Made by a program: the position numbers and the translations under genes. A stretch of DNA of 64,000 bases from Candidatus Gastranaerophilales bacterium (GTDB taxonomy: Bacteria > Cyanobacteriota > Vampirovibrionia > Gastranaerophilales > Gastranaerophilaceae), in assembly GCA_944324305.1 (NCBI GenBank), contig CALUVV010000002.1, forward strand, positions 1-64,000, written 5' to 3'. Positions 1 through 8,444 of this stretch are shown here, in pieces (positions within the stretch are counted from its first letter, which is position 1; each line of letters opens with the position of its first letter). The notes under the pieces are model-generated. The model saw only the letters and a list, made by a program, of their open reading frames with translations, made no database searches and had not been told where the DNA came from.

Positions 1-83
1 GTGTCAGTATCGGTATCCGTGTCAGTATCGGTATCTGTGTCAGTATCGGTATCTGTGTCAGTATCGGTATCTGTGTCAGTATC
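1..83 (-). repeat. 18-bp tandem repeat encoding Asp-Thr
   Basis: Four full 18-bp units (coding strand GATACTGACACAGATACC, with one synonymous variant) plus a partial unit run into the window edge. They encode (Asp-Thr)n inside the adhesin. The unit is a multiple of three, so copy number changes would alter protein length without breaking the frame. Confidence 0.9.
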
Positions 84-2363
84 ACTATTATCGTAATAAT
101 AGTTTCTTTCATCTTCATCTCTGCCAATAGCAGTTACATCTTCAGGTCTTACTGGTTTTGCTGTTATCTCAACATTGTTTCCTTCTACAGGATTAGTTCT
201 GTTATCAGCCTCTGTGAAGAAACCGTCTTTACCTTGAGATATATGCTGCCCGTCAACATATACGTTATCGGCAGTAATAGTTAAATCACCATCATCTTGT
301 AATCTTCCGTTTACAACAGTTACCTGTGAATCCGCAAGCAAAGGATCAATTCTTGTACCTTTATTAATATCTAAAGCAGTTAAATCAACCGATTTTGGTT
401 TTATATTACCGTTAGGTCCGTAATAATCCTGAGGAGTATAAGGCACAGTACCAAGGTTTTCAATATTTAATTCTGCCCCTCTTGTTACTACCTTAATATT
501 ATTTGCAGCAGTAATTTCCCTGATATTTGTATTACCTGAGAATTCGGCATTAATGCTGCCTTCGCGGGAAATCATTGTACAAACGTTAGTTTGTGTATAT
601 TTATCATCCAGCCCTTTAATATTAATATCTTTTATGGCAAGAACGTCCATAGCACCGTTTTTATCAGTCTGATTAAAAGTCAGTTTATTATCTGAAGTAC
701 CTATTTTGTCACTTGAAATCAAAGAAATATAAGTACCTTCAACATTTGCAAGTTTCGGATCTGTGGAAGCATTTAATAAAGAGCCTGACTTGCCGTTTTC
801 GTCATAATCCGAAATTAATATAACTCTGCCGTCAGCTTTAATTCTGTCTATATTCATATCAGAACCGCGGCTTGCCATATTAATTACAAGATTATTTCCC
901 GAGGCTTTTGTATCGGTAGTTGATGCCTTAATCTTACCGCCGACATTAACGTTTATTGATTTATTAAAATCTCTTGAATTCGGGTCAACTCCCGTACATG
1001 AACCGTTCCGGCAATTACCGGCACCCAGTCCGATTGTACCATCCTTGACTTCTATGTTCAAATTTTTATCGGCTTTAATCAAATTTGCTTGAGTTCCGTA
1101 GTTTAATAAACTGCCGTTATCAATTTTTATATTTACATCACCTGTTGATGAGAGGAAATCTTTACCGGTTTTATCTCCCAATACAACATTCGAATTTTGG
1201 TTATTTATGTTAATTCCGTTGGCTTTGACAGTTCCGAGAATATTAATCCCTTTTGCTCCTGAGTTATTTAATGTTGCGGAATGAGTGTCATTAGAAATCA
1301 GACCGCCGTTTTCAACGGTAATCCCGTTTACACCCGAATTACTAACGAGAAGTTCTCCGTTTTTATTATTCAATAAACCGGTTGATGCAATTAAAACACC
1401 TGTTCCGCTGTTATCAACGGATAATTTTCCGTTTTGGTTAACCACGGAACCGGAAACATTAACAGAGCCGTCAGTATTTACAAGTAAAGTATTACCGTTT
1501 CCGTTGCTGACTTTTCCTGAAATATTAATCCCTTTTGAACCTGAATTTGTAATTTCAATATTTCCTTTACTGAAATTTTTCATAATTCCCGAAACAGAAG
1601 TTCCGCCATTAGGACCGTAAGATTTTATAACAATACTTCCTTTATCATTCACAAATTCATTAGCAGTATTTAAATTATCTGTATTTACAAGTTTATTGAA
1701 TAAATTTTCAGCCTGTCTGTTAGAAAGAATTTTTGTTGCGTCATTAACACCTGCCATAACAAGTGCGTTATCGGAAATATTAATATTTGCCGCATTAATA
1801 TTTACATCATTTCTTGCCAGAACCATACCATCAATTTGCACAGTACCCGTACCGGGAGCACTTAATTTTGATTCCCAGTCTTTTATTAACGAAGGTCTGG
1901 ACAAGTCGCTCTTATACTGTTCATAAGCCTGACTGTCAGGCGTCATAACGGATAGTGAACCGACATTCAGCACGCCGCTTGCTCCGACAATCATACCGTT
2001 AGGAGAAACAAATACAACATTACCGTTGGTAAAATCGCCGTTTTTGCTGACAGAATTTACTATACCCTGAATATTAATCTGATTATCTACAAGGTTTATA
2101 AATGTAGAAATATCCTTTCCGCTTGTTGAATTATGAAAGATTAAATTTGCAATATCCCCTGCACTTAAATCAAAATCTTTATATTTACGAAAGCCGATAT
2201 CTCCGTTGATTGCGGAAGGGTCAATATCAAATACGCCGTTGTTTCCCTCTATTCCCGTAATGGTTGTGGCCATTACCTGCAGACAGAAAGACTGTTGTAA
2301 AAAGAAACAAAATGTTAATGCAGAAGCAACAACTTTTCTTTTTCCGGCTTTAACCCTAATCAT
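1..2363 (-). CDS. Filamentous haemagglutinin/LktA-like surface adhesin, N-terminal part
   Basis: Open frame running off the left edge; about 787 N-terminal residues are present. It starts with ATG at 2363 behind a GAAAGGAAA ribosome site. A basic, hydrophobic signal-like segment (residues 1-31) is followed by a TPS-like haemagglutinin domain: 'NIQGIVNS' and then 'VSPNGMIVGASGVLNVGSL', the pattern by which two-partner secretion exoproteins are recognised. The rest is rich in N, S, G, V and I in short repeats such as 'NSGSKGINISGKV' and 'NNSGAKGINILGTV', typical of a right-handed beta-helix. The visible C-terminal end becomes acidic and ends in an Asp-Thr repeat. Known of the family: such proteins are exported across both membranes and act in adhesion. 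No TpsB partner is visible. The fold is inferred from composition and the TPS motif. Confidence 0.8.
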   Translation of the reverse strand, partial: MIRVKAGKRKVVASALTFCFFLQQSFCLQVMATTITGIEGNNGVFDIDPSAINGDIGFRKYKDFDLSAGDIANLIFHNSTSGKDISTFINLVDNQINIQGIVNSVSKNGDFTNGNVVFVSPNGMIVGASGVLNVGSLSVMTPDSQAYEQYKSDLSRPSLIKDWESKLSAPGTGTVQIDGMVLARNDVNINAANINISDNALVMAGVNDATKILSNRQAENLFNKLVNTDNLNTANEFVNDKGSIVIKSYGPNGGTSVSGIMKNFSKGNIEITNSGSKGINISGKVSNGNGNTLLVNTDGSVNVSGSVVNQNGKLSVDNSGTGVLIASTGLLNNKNGELLVSNSGVNGITVENGGLISNDTHSATLNNSGAKGINILGTVKANGININNQNSNVVLGDKTGKDFLSSTGDVNIKIDNGSLLNYGTQANLIKADKNLNIEVKDGTIGLGAGNCRNGSCTGVDPNSRDFNKSINVNVGGKIKASTTDTKASGNNLVINMASRGSDMNIDRIKADGRVILISDYDENGKSGSLLNASTDPKLANVEGTYISLISSDKIGTSDNKLTFNQTDKNGAMDVLAIKDINIKGLDDKYTQTNVCTMISREGSINAEFSGNTNIREITAANNIKVVTRGAELNIENLGTVPYTPQDYYGPNGNIKPKSVDLTALDINKGTRIDPLLADSQVTVVNGRLQDDGDLTITADNVYVDGQHISQGKDGFFTEADNRTNPVEGNNVEITAKPVRPEDVTAIGRDEDERNYYYDNSDTDTDTDTDTDTDTDTDTDTDTDTDTD

Positions 2364-2512
2364 ATTTATTTTTCCTTTCAATTTTTATTATTCCAGTGTT
2401 ATAATTCTACCAAGAGAATATATGTTTTTCTATTTATTATTACGAATAGTTAAGGTTATAACAGACAGGAAAAATTTTTCTTGCTAAATTATTAACAAAT
2501 GTAAACTGCTTT

Positions 2513-3970
2513 TTACTGTTCAGCACGCTGCATAACAGTTTTGGTTAATCCCCAGTAGCAAATATAAAATATAAACATTAAAGAAAGCATTTCAAATAAT
2601 GCAGGCAAAGTTACATATTTATTAAATACAAAATATAAAATTCCGAAAGGAATAAAAGATAAAATCATTCTTGAAATTATTAATTTCGGAAATATTAATC
2701 TTAAACCCGGCAATACAATTATTATACTTAAAAGAAAATATAAGAAGTTAGCTCCGAGAGTTGCAATTCCAACACCTTCAAGTCCCATTTTCGGAATAAG
2801 CAAAATGTTTAATACGATATTTGTAATACCCGAAGTTAATTTTATAATAAATTCGATATAAGTTTTATTTGCAAGGTGGTATTGAAGAGTTGTGTAATCC
2901 GTCAAAGCCATGAAAAAAGTTCCGAATGCAAAATATGGAATCAATTTAAATGCAGTTTGAAATTTTTCATTTGATGAAAGCATATGAACATAATCAGGTG
3001 CATACAAAGAAATTACAAGAATTACGGGAAGTGCAATCAGGATATAATATCCGGTAAATCGTGATATTAAAGGCCTGACATCAATTCTTTCCTCGTACAT
3101 GTTTATAATGCGGGGAATTGCAGCGACCGTAATTATTGAAAATATAGTCATTAACAACGGCAAAGTCAAACCGTAAGCCACACCGACAATCCCGACTTCG
3201 GAAAATCCATGAATACTGTTCATAATAAATTTGTTGCTCTGGTTAATTATCCATGCGCTTAAAGAAGTTGCCGCAATAGGAATTCCGTATTTAAAAATAG
3301 GCAGAACCGAATGCCATTCAATTTTTTGTAATCTAAACCATGACAATATATTACTTTGATAAATCAAGAGCAAATCAATCAGTGAAATTGATACCCCCAT
3401 ACCTAAAAGCAATGCAATAGCCCCCAGATGGAAAAATTTAACAAAAAAGATCGATAAAAGTATTGTTAAAAACTGATTTATAATAGTCGACAAAGTAAAA
3501 GACATTGATTTAAGCTGTGCACGCAAAAGCTGAAAAAGTAAAGCTCTGACGGCAACGGGAATAATCAGCACAAGAATTGCCAGAAAATATTTAGCAGGAA
3601 TTTTAAAAAAAGAATAAAAATTATCTTTGAAAACAAATGCGACAACAAACATTAAGAAGACATTTGCAATAAGCATTGTAACAAGAGTTGTCAAATATTT
3701 CGGCATGTCCTGCGTCATCTGATGATGTTTAAAAAATCTCAGACCGGAAAGCCCGACCCAATCGGAAAATATGATACATAAAAACGATAATAACGCTATA
3801 GAAAGAGAATAAAGCCCGTATTGCTCAGGGGAAAGCAGGCTTGTGTACACAGGAACAATTATTGCATTTCCGAGCATGCCGATAATCTTTGACGGCGAAT
3901 ACTTCACCATATCTCTGAAAATAGCCTTGAGCTGTTCTTTTTCAACTTCTCTGTTTTCTATAAATTCCAT
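2513..3970 (-). CDS. Oligosaccharide flippase / polysaccharide export membrane protein
   Basis: A 485-residue polytopic membrane protein with about 12-14 predicted hydrophobic helices, matching the length and layout of the Wzx/MATE-like polysaccharide flippases. The N terminus 'YSPSKIIGMLGNAIIVPVYT' and the following 'SPEQYGLYSLS' segment are characteristic of this family. It would move lipid-linked sugar units across the inner membrane during surface polysaccharide assembly. It starts at ATG 3970 with an AGGAATT site and lies 39 bases downstream of rimO on the same strand, so the two may be co-transcribed. No glycosyltransferase cluster adjoins it, so its substrate cannot be named. Confidence 0.83.
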   Translation of the reverse strand: MEFIENREVEKEQLKAIFRDMVKYSPSKIIGMLGNAIIVPVYTSLLSPEQYGLYSLSIALLSFLCIIFSDWVGLSGLRFFKHHQMTQDMPKYLTTLVTMLIANVFLMFVVAFVFKDNFYSFFKIPAKYFLAILVLIIPVAVRALLFQLLRAQLKSMSFTLSTIINQFLTILLSIFFVKFFHLGAIALLLGMGVSISLIDLLLIYQSNILSWFRLQKIEWHSVLPIFKYGIPIAATSLSAWIINQSNKFIMNSIHGFSEVGIVGVAYGLTLPLLMTIFSIITVAAIPRIINMYEERIDVRPLISRFTGYYILIALPVILVISLYAPDYVHMLSSNEKFQTAFKLIPYFAFGTFFMALTDYTTLQYHLANKTYIEFIIKLTSGITNIVLNILLIPKMGLEGVGIATLGANFLYFLLSIIIVLPGLRLIFPKLIISRMILSFIPFGILYFVFNKYVTLPALFEMLSLMFIFYICYWGLTKTVMQRAEQ

Positions 3971-4009
3971 TATAATTCCTATGATTAATAATTATACTAT
4001 AATTACTAA

Positions 4010-5314
4010 TTATTGTAAAACCCCGAATAAATCATATTCATCGGCACGTTCAATCAGAACATTTTCAATATCGCCCGGCACAACAGGTTTTTCAGAAGAA
4101 GCATAGACCATACCGTCAATTTCTGGAGCGTCATGCTCGGAACGCATAAGAACAACTCCATCATCGGTATAGCCTTCAACAATACAAGGAATTGTCTTTC
4201 CTACATAAGCTTCATTAATTTCTTTTGAAATTTTCTGCTGTAATGTCATTAATTTTTTATGTCTTTGTTTTTTAATTTTAGCGGGAACTTGCTCCAGCAT
4301 AGAATATGAGACAGTATTTTTTTCGCGTGAGTATTCAAAAACACCCATTTTTTCAAACCTTACGCGTTTAACAAATTCATACAATTCATTGAACTGTTCG
4401 TCCGTTTCGCCGGGGTAACCCACAATAAAAGCTGTTCTTATTGCTACATTAGGAATTCGTTCTCTTATTTTATTTATCAGAGCTTCATAATCCATAACCG
4501 GTCTGCGCATGGCTTTTAAAATTTCCGCATTACAGTGCTGCAAAGGAAGATCAATATATTTGGCAACTTTATCCAGCTTTGCAATTGCATCAATCAATTC
4601 ATCGGTCATTTGCGAAGGATATGCATACATAATCCTTATCCAACCGAGGCCTTCAATTTTGTTCAATTCTTCAAGAAGCTGTGGTAAAGCTTGTTTACCG
4701 TATAAATCAATACCGTAGCTTGTAGTATCCTGAGCAATCAAAACAATTTCAGTAACACCTTTACTTACAAGTTCTTTTGCTTCTTCAACAATATTTTCAA
4801 TTGTTCTTGAATGATATTCGCCTCTAAGGTTAGGAATTATGCAATATCCGCAATGGTAATTACAGCCGTCAGCAATCTTAATATACGAGCTTGCACCGAC
4901 GGTAATTTGTTGTCTGTCTATATTTTCAGGATATATATAATCAGGTTTTTCCGAAACATGTTCCGCATATTTTTTGTTTTTGGCAACATGTTCAACAACG
5001 TTAACAATTTCTTTTATGTCAGATGTTCCAATCATTCCAGAAATCTCAGGAATAGCCTTTTTTAATTCACCTTTATATTTCTGCGGCAGGCAGCCCGTTA
5101 CAATAACTTTTTTGCCGTCATTTACAAGCTGCAAAATTGATTGAACAGATTCTTTCTCGGCATCGTGAATAAAAGAGCAGGTGTTGACAACAACTATTTC
5201 AGCTTCTTTTTCATCAAGTGTAACCTGATGCCCTTTTTGCGCAAGAAGCCCTAACATTAATTCACTGTCAACCAAATTTTTTGCACATCCGTGATTTAAC
5301 AAAGCTATTTTCAT
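4010..5314 (-). CDS. rimO: Ribosomal protein S12 methylthiotransferase RimO
   Basis: 434 residues, full length for RimO. The N-terminal MTTase domain has the three iron-sulfur cysteines C10 ('NHGCAKN'), C46 ('NTCSF') and C75 ('TGCLP'). The radical SAM site is CNYHCGYC with C151, C155 and C158. The C-terminal part matches a TRAM domain. RimO methylthiolates a conserved aspartate of ribosomal protein S12. The 'NHGCAKNLVDSE' start separates it from MiaB. The start is ATG 5314 with GAGGTAA upstream. It is first in a short minus-strand unit followed by the flippase. Confidence 0.95.
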   Translation of the reverse strand: MKIALLNHGCAKNLVDSELMLGLLAQKGHQVTLDEKEAEIVVVNTCSFIHDAEKESVQSILQLVNDGKKVIVTGCLPQKYKGELKKAIPEISGMIGTSDIKEIVNVVEHVAKNKKYAEHVSEKPDYIYPENIDRQQITVGASSYIKIADGCNYHCGYCIIPNLRGEYHSRTIENIVEEAKELVSKGVTEIVLIAQDTTSYGIDLYGKQALPQLLEELNKIEGLGWIRIMYAYPSQMTDELIDAIAKLDKVAKYIDLPLQHCNAEILKAMRRPVMDYEALINKIRERIPNVAIRTAFIVGYPGETDEQFNELYEFVKRVRFEKMGVFEYSREKNTVSYSMLEQVPAKIKKQRHKKLMTLQQKISKEINEAYVGKTIPCIVEGYTDDGVVLMRSEHDAPEIDGMVYASSEKPVVPGDIENVLIERADEYDLFGVLQ

Positions 5315-5383
5315 ACAATTTACCTCTTTGTAATCACTTTAGCATGAATAAGCTGTTTTGTAATCACTAAACGGGCGATAAAC

Positions 5384-6061
5384 TTAGTAATTCATTTCCC
5401 AGCCATCATTGAGAATTTTACCGAAACAACCGTGCCACTCGGCGTTGGAGCCTGAACAGGCACGCTGAAAATTTTGTTCTCTTTGTTCTTCCGACAGCGG
5501 AGCGGAATTATCACCCCAGGTGGAATCATCAGGGTCGTCAATATTTTTCACGGCAAGATCATCAATAACTCCGTTAGGGTATATATAAAGGGTAAAAGCG
5601 TCTCTGCCAAAAATATTAGGACCTTTTGAGCCGTTAATATCCAGAACAACTTCAACAATATTATTAGAGCCGATAGCAGTGCCCATTGCTGTACCGCTTG
5701 CGAGGACCATGCAATTATTACGGCAAGCAAAATTTGAATCTACACCGGACATTTTTTTATAAGAAGCCGCAAAACACGGCGTACCGTCAGTACCGCAGTC
5801 TTGAACGATTTTAAAATATTTTTTTTGAAACTCTGCATATGCACCGATTGTTGTTAAACCTGCTTCAGGCAGATTGACAGCATTACGATCTGTCTGGTAT
5901 TGCAGCAAAGCTTGAGAAAGTTCATTATAAAATTTATGCAATTGGGTGACATAAGTCTTACGCTGATGATTTTGCATCAAAGAAGGTACAGTCATCGCTG
6001 AAACCACACCGATAATTCCTAAAGTTACCAATACCTCTGCTAAAGTAAACCCATTTTTCAT
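5384..6061 (-). CDS. Type IV pilin-like protein, short leader (paralogue 1)
   Basis: 225 residues beginning MKNG|FTLAEVLVTLGIIG: a class III-like prepilin leader, with predicted prepilin-peptidase cleavage after Gly4 and the hydrophobic stalk helix following. The globular part has paired cysteines and a D-x-N-G-x-K-G-P-N-x-x-G-R-D loop near residue 145, shared with the paralogues at 41954 and 59270. It ends in 'DGWEMNY'. It is probably a pilus or pseudopilus subunit assembled by the apparatus encoded at 7.2-13.1 and 60.9-63.4 kb. Unlike three of its paralogues it has no G tract, and it is divergent from a small HTH-like gene at 6172 across palindrome-rich DNA. Its role as major or minor pilin is unknown. 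Confidence 0.88.
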   Translation of the reverse strand: MKNGFTLAEVLVTLGIIGVVSAMTVPSLMQNHQRKTYVTQLHKFYNELSQALLQYQTDRNAVNLPEAGLTTIGAYAEFQKKYFKIVQDCGTDGTPCFAASYKKMSGVDSNFACRNNCMVLASGTAMGTAIGSNNIVEVVLDINGSKGPNIFGRDAFTLYIYPNGVIDDLAVKNIDDPDDSTWGDNSAPLSEEQREQNFQRACSGSNAEWHGCFGKILNDGWEMNY

Positions 6062-6100
6062 ACAAATTCCTCTGTTATATTAATTAACTATTTCATATAT

Positions 6101-6155
6101 ATTATTAACTATATAATTAATAATGTCAATATATATTGTCCTTATTAATTAATAA
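6101..6155. promoter_or_regulatory. AT-rich palindrome cluster between pilin and HTH gene
   Basis: The 110-base space between the divergent pilin and HTH-like genes holds three inverted repeats: ATTATTAA/TTAATAAT (6101-6124), CAATATATATTG (6127-6138), and the perfect 14-mer TTATTAATTAATAA (6142-6155). These are plausible operators, but AT-rich DNA makes palindromes cheap, so confidence is moderate. Confidence 0.45.
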
Positions 6156-6171
6156 ATAGTATCATTTCTGA

Positions 6172-6408
6172 ATGGAAAGAGAAATTAAACTTGAGACAGA
6201 CAAATTGGCACTGCAAATTAAATACCTTGCAGCTCTTGAAGGACTTACCGTAAAAAGGGCTAAAGAACTTGTTAATAAAAAATTCGGGAAACATGACAGC
6301 AACAATAACCTTAGCAATAAGCTCAGGAACAAAACATTTAGAGTTACTGAATTAGCCGAAATATTAGATATACTGAATTACGAAATTATTTTACGGAAGA
6401 AATCTTAG
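6172..6408 (+). CDS. Small HTH-like protein, divergent from pilin
   Basis: 78 residues, highly charged. The C-terminal half ('NLSNKLRNKTFRVTELAEIL') looks like a helix-turn-helix of the kind found in DUF6471-type or XRE-like small proteins. No known gene name applies. There is no Shine-Dalgarno sequence; a TAGTAT -10-like hexamer ends 9 bases before the ATG, so the mRNA may be leaderless. It reads away from the pilin gene at 6061, so it may regulate that gene. Its 3' end overlaps the convergent SDR gene by 23 bases. Confidence 0.6.
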   Translation: MEREIKLETDKLALQIKYLAALEGLTVKRAKELVNKKFGKHDSNNNLSNKLRNKTFRVTELAEILDILNYEIILRKKS

Positions 6409-7198
6409 ATTTAATTCCGTTTCTTATTAATATATTTATAATATCTTGCGGAAGTTTAGATACAATTTCCGCGATTTTTGCATCAAAACCGACTGTGTAT
6501 GAAGGTTTGGGGTTATTCATTTTATCAACTTTTAAAACAAGATTTACAACCTTGTTAACACTTAAACCTTTTGTGCCGTTTTTCTTTGCATTTGCAACTA
6601 TATATTTCATCTCTTTGTCATAATCTTGAGAATTATTAATTGCATCTTTATTAAGTTCAATTGATTTGTCCCATAAAGGGGTTGCAATTACGCCCGGCTT
6701 TACGGAAACAACTTTCAATCCGCTTTCCACCGACATTGCATTAAACAGAATATCAAGAGCTCTTTTGGACGCGCAATAAGGGGCAACAAACGGGAATATT
6801 CCAAAACTTGCCATTGAACTTATATTAATAACTTTAGCATTATTTAATAATGGCAGAAGTCTTTGTGTAAAATCCAGATGTGAAAAAGTATTAACCTCAA
6901 ATTGTTTTCGGATATTATCAACGGGCAGCTTTTCCATAACGCCTGCAACAACACATCCTGCAACATTTATAAGCGTATCAATTGTTTCAGTTTTTGATTT
7001 TATAAAAGCCGCAGCACGGGCAATTGTTTCCTTTTTTTCCATATCAATATAAAAAGGAATTGCACCGATATGCTCCAAATCTTTAGCATATTTTTCATTA
7101 CGATAACCTGCAAACACGATGTTATCTTTAACAAGAGCTTCTAAAAGAGCTTTTCCTATACCTGATGTTGAACCTGTGACTACATAAGTTTTTTTCAT
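6386..7198 (-). CDS. SDR-family NAD(P)-dependent oxidoreductase
   Basis: 270 residues with the classical short-chain dehydrogenase layout: the nucleotide-binding 'TGSTSGIG' near residue 8, an 'NVAG' motif near residue 79, the catalytic Ser in 'NISSMAS', and the YxxxK motif as 'YCASK' near residue 141. It starts 14 bases after the pilC-like gene on the same strand, so it may be the last gene of the pilus operon, although nothing links it functionally. The substrate cannot be told from sequence. Confidence 0.85.
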   Translation of the reverse strand: MKKTYVVTGSTSGIGKALLEALVKDNIVFAGYRNEKYAKDLEHIGAIPFYIDMEKKETIARAAAFIKSKTETIDTLINVAGCVVAGVMEKLPVDNIRKQFEVNTFSHLDFTQRLLPLLNNAKVINISSMASFGIFPFVAPYCASKRALDILFNAMSVESGLKVVSVKPGVIATPLWDKSIELNKDAINNSQDYDKEMKYIVANAKKNGTKGLSVNKVVNLVLKVDKMNNPKPSYTVGFDAKIAEIVSKLPQDIINILIRNGIKSKISSVK

Positions 7199-7212
7199 CG
7201 AAAAGTCCTTTT

Positions 7213-8436
7213 TTAATCCGTCATGTAAGAGTTGAACAACGGTAAGTACAACGCTAATGCCAGAGTTAATACGATACTTCCGATTACAATAAGCATTATC
7301 GGCTCAATCATTTTAGTCATTGTATCAATGATGCCGTCAAGTTTTTTGTCAATAAACGAAGTTGCCTGCAGCAGCATATCACCCAAACGTCCTGACTGTT
7401 CACCTGTTGCAATCATAAACAAAATCATTTTCGGCATTACGCGTGTGGAACGCAGAGCAATAGAAAGATGCTGCCCCTGTTGAACTTTCAAAGTTGCCGT
7501 TTCAATTTTTGTTTTTAAAGTATAATTTGTAAGTGTTACGTTAGCAAGGTACAAACATTCAATAATCGGAACACCCGCATCATATGCAACCTGCATAACC
7601 GCAATAAAGTTTGCAAAGTTTGAATACTGGATTAAGTCTGATAAAAGAGGGACTTTCAAAACCCATTCATCAATTTTTCTCTTACTCGGCTGCCATTTCA
7701 TAATAAATGTACAGAAACCGAAAATAGAACCCAGAATAATAGGAACAAGGAACCAGTATGTTTTTAAGAAAATACCCGCGCTCATTAATGTTGCCGTAAT
7801 CCATGGAAGTTCTTTGCCCATACCGTCAAACATTTCTTTAAATACGGGGAAAACGAACATTAACATAACAAGAACTATAATAACAGCCAGGATGATAACG
7901 AACATCGGATACATAAGTGTACCGATAACTTTACCTCTGATATTGGCTTCTTTGTTTAACAATTCCAACAAACGCTGTAAAGTTTTTTCAAGTTCACCGG
8001 AATCTTCCCCGGCTTTTACAAGACCTATATAAATCTGTCCGAACTGGTCAGGGTATTTTGCAATTGTATCGGCGAAAGTTGCACCTGCCATAATCTGCCT
8101 TCTCAGCTCTTTGGCTACAAGTCTTACTTTAAGCTTTGCAGCATCATTTTCAATAAACATCAAAGATTCAATGATAGGAATACCTGATTGTGCAAGGATT
8201 TGCAGTGTAGATGTAAAATCCATACGGTCTTGAAGTCCTAATTTCTTCATCTTTCCGGGTTTTACATCTTTCTTTTCTTCTTTTTCTTCGCCCTTTGCTT
8301 TTTCTTCATAAACCTTTGTCGGTATAAAACCTAATTTACGAATACTTTCACGCGCCTCTCTCAGGTCAGCCGCGTCAACTTTCCCTTTAACAATATCTTT
8401 ATTATTTTTAAGTGCTATATAATTATATATTGTCAT
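7213..8436 (-). CDS. pilC: Type IV pilus / type II secretion inner-membrane platform protein (PilC/GspF)
   Basis: 407 residues. The start 'YNYIALKNNKDIVKGKVDA' and the two tandem GspF domains, each ending in membrane helices (around residues 170-195 and 380-400), define the PilC/GspF family. The conserved 'QSGRLGDML' loop near residue 350 is present. The protein is the inner-membrane platform on which the assembly ATPase acts. It lies 8 bases downstream of the PilB-like gene, in the usual order pilB then pilC, so the two are surely co-transcribed. Whether it serves a pilus or a secretion pseudopilus cannot be decided from this gene alone. Confidence 0.93.
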   Translation of the reverse strand: MTIYNYIALKNNKDIVKGKVDAADLREARESIRKLGFIPTKVYEEKAKGEEKEEKKDVKPGKMKKLGLQDRMDFTSTLQILAQSGIPIIESLMFIENDAAKLKVRLVAKELRRQIMAGATFADTIAKYPDQFGQIYIGLVKAGEDSGELEKTLQRLLELLNKEANIRGKVIGTLMYPMFVIILAVIIVLVMLMFVFPVFKEMFDGMGKELPWITATLMSAGIFLKTYWFLVPIILGSIFGFCTFIMKWQPSKRKIDEWVLKVPLLSDLIQYSNFANFIAVMQVAYDAGVPIIECLYLANVTLTNYTLKTKIETATLKVQQGQHLSIALRSTRVMPKMILFMIATGEQSGRLGDMLLQATSFIDKKLDGIIDTMTKMIEPIMLIVIGSIVLTLALALYLPLFNSYMTD

Positions 8437-8444
8437 TGTTTCTC

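Noticed and set aside
1..83. CRISPR array
   Set aside because: The 18-bp units are contiguous without spacers and encode Asp-Thr in frame.
1285..2487. Plus-strand reading frames of 76-111 codons opposite the adhesin
   Set aside because: No ribosome sites; hydrophobic, low-complexity products that mirror the repetitive minus-strand adhesin.
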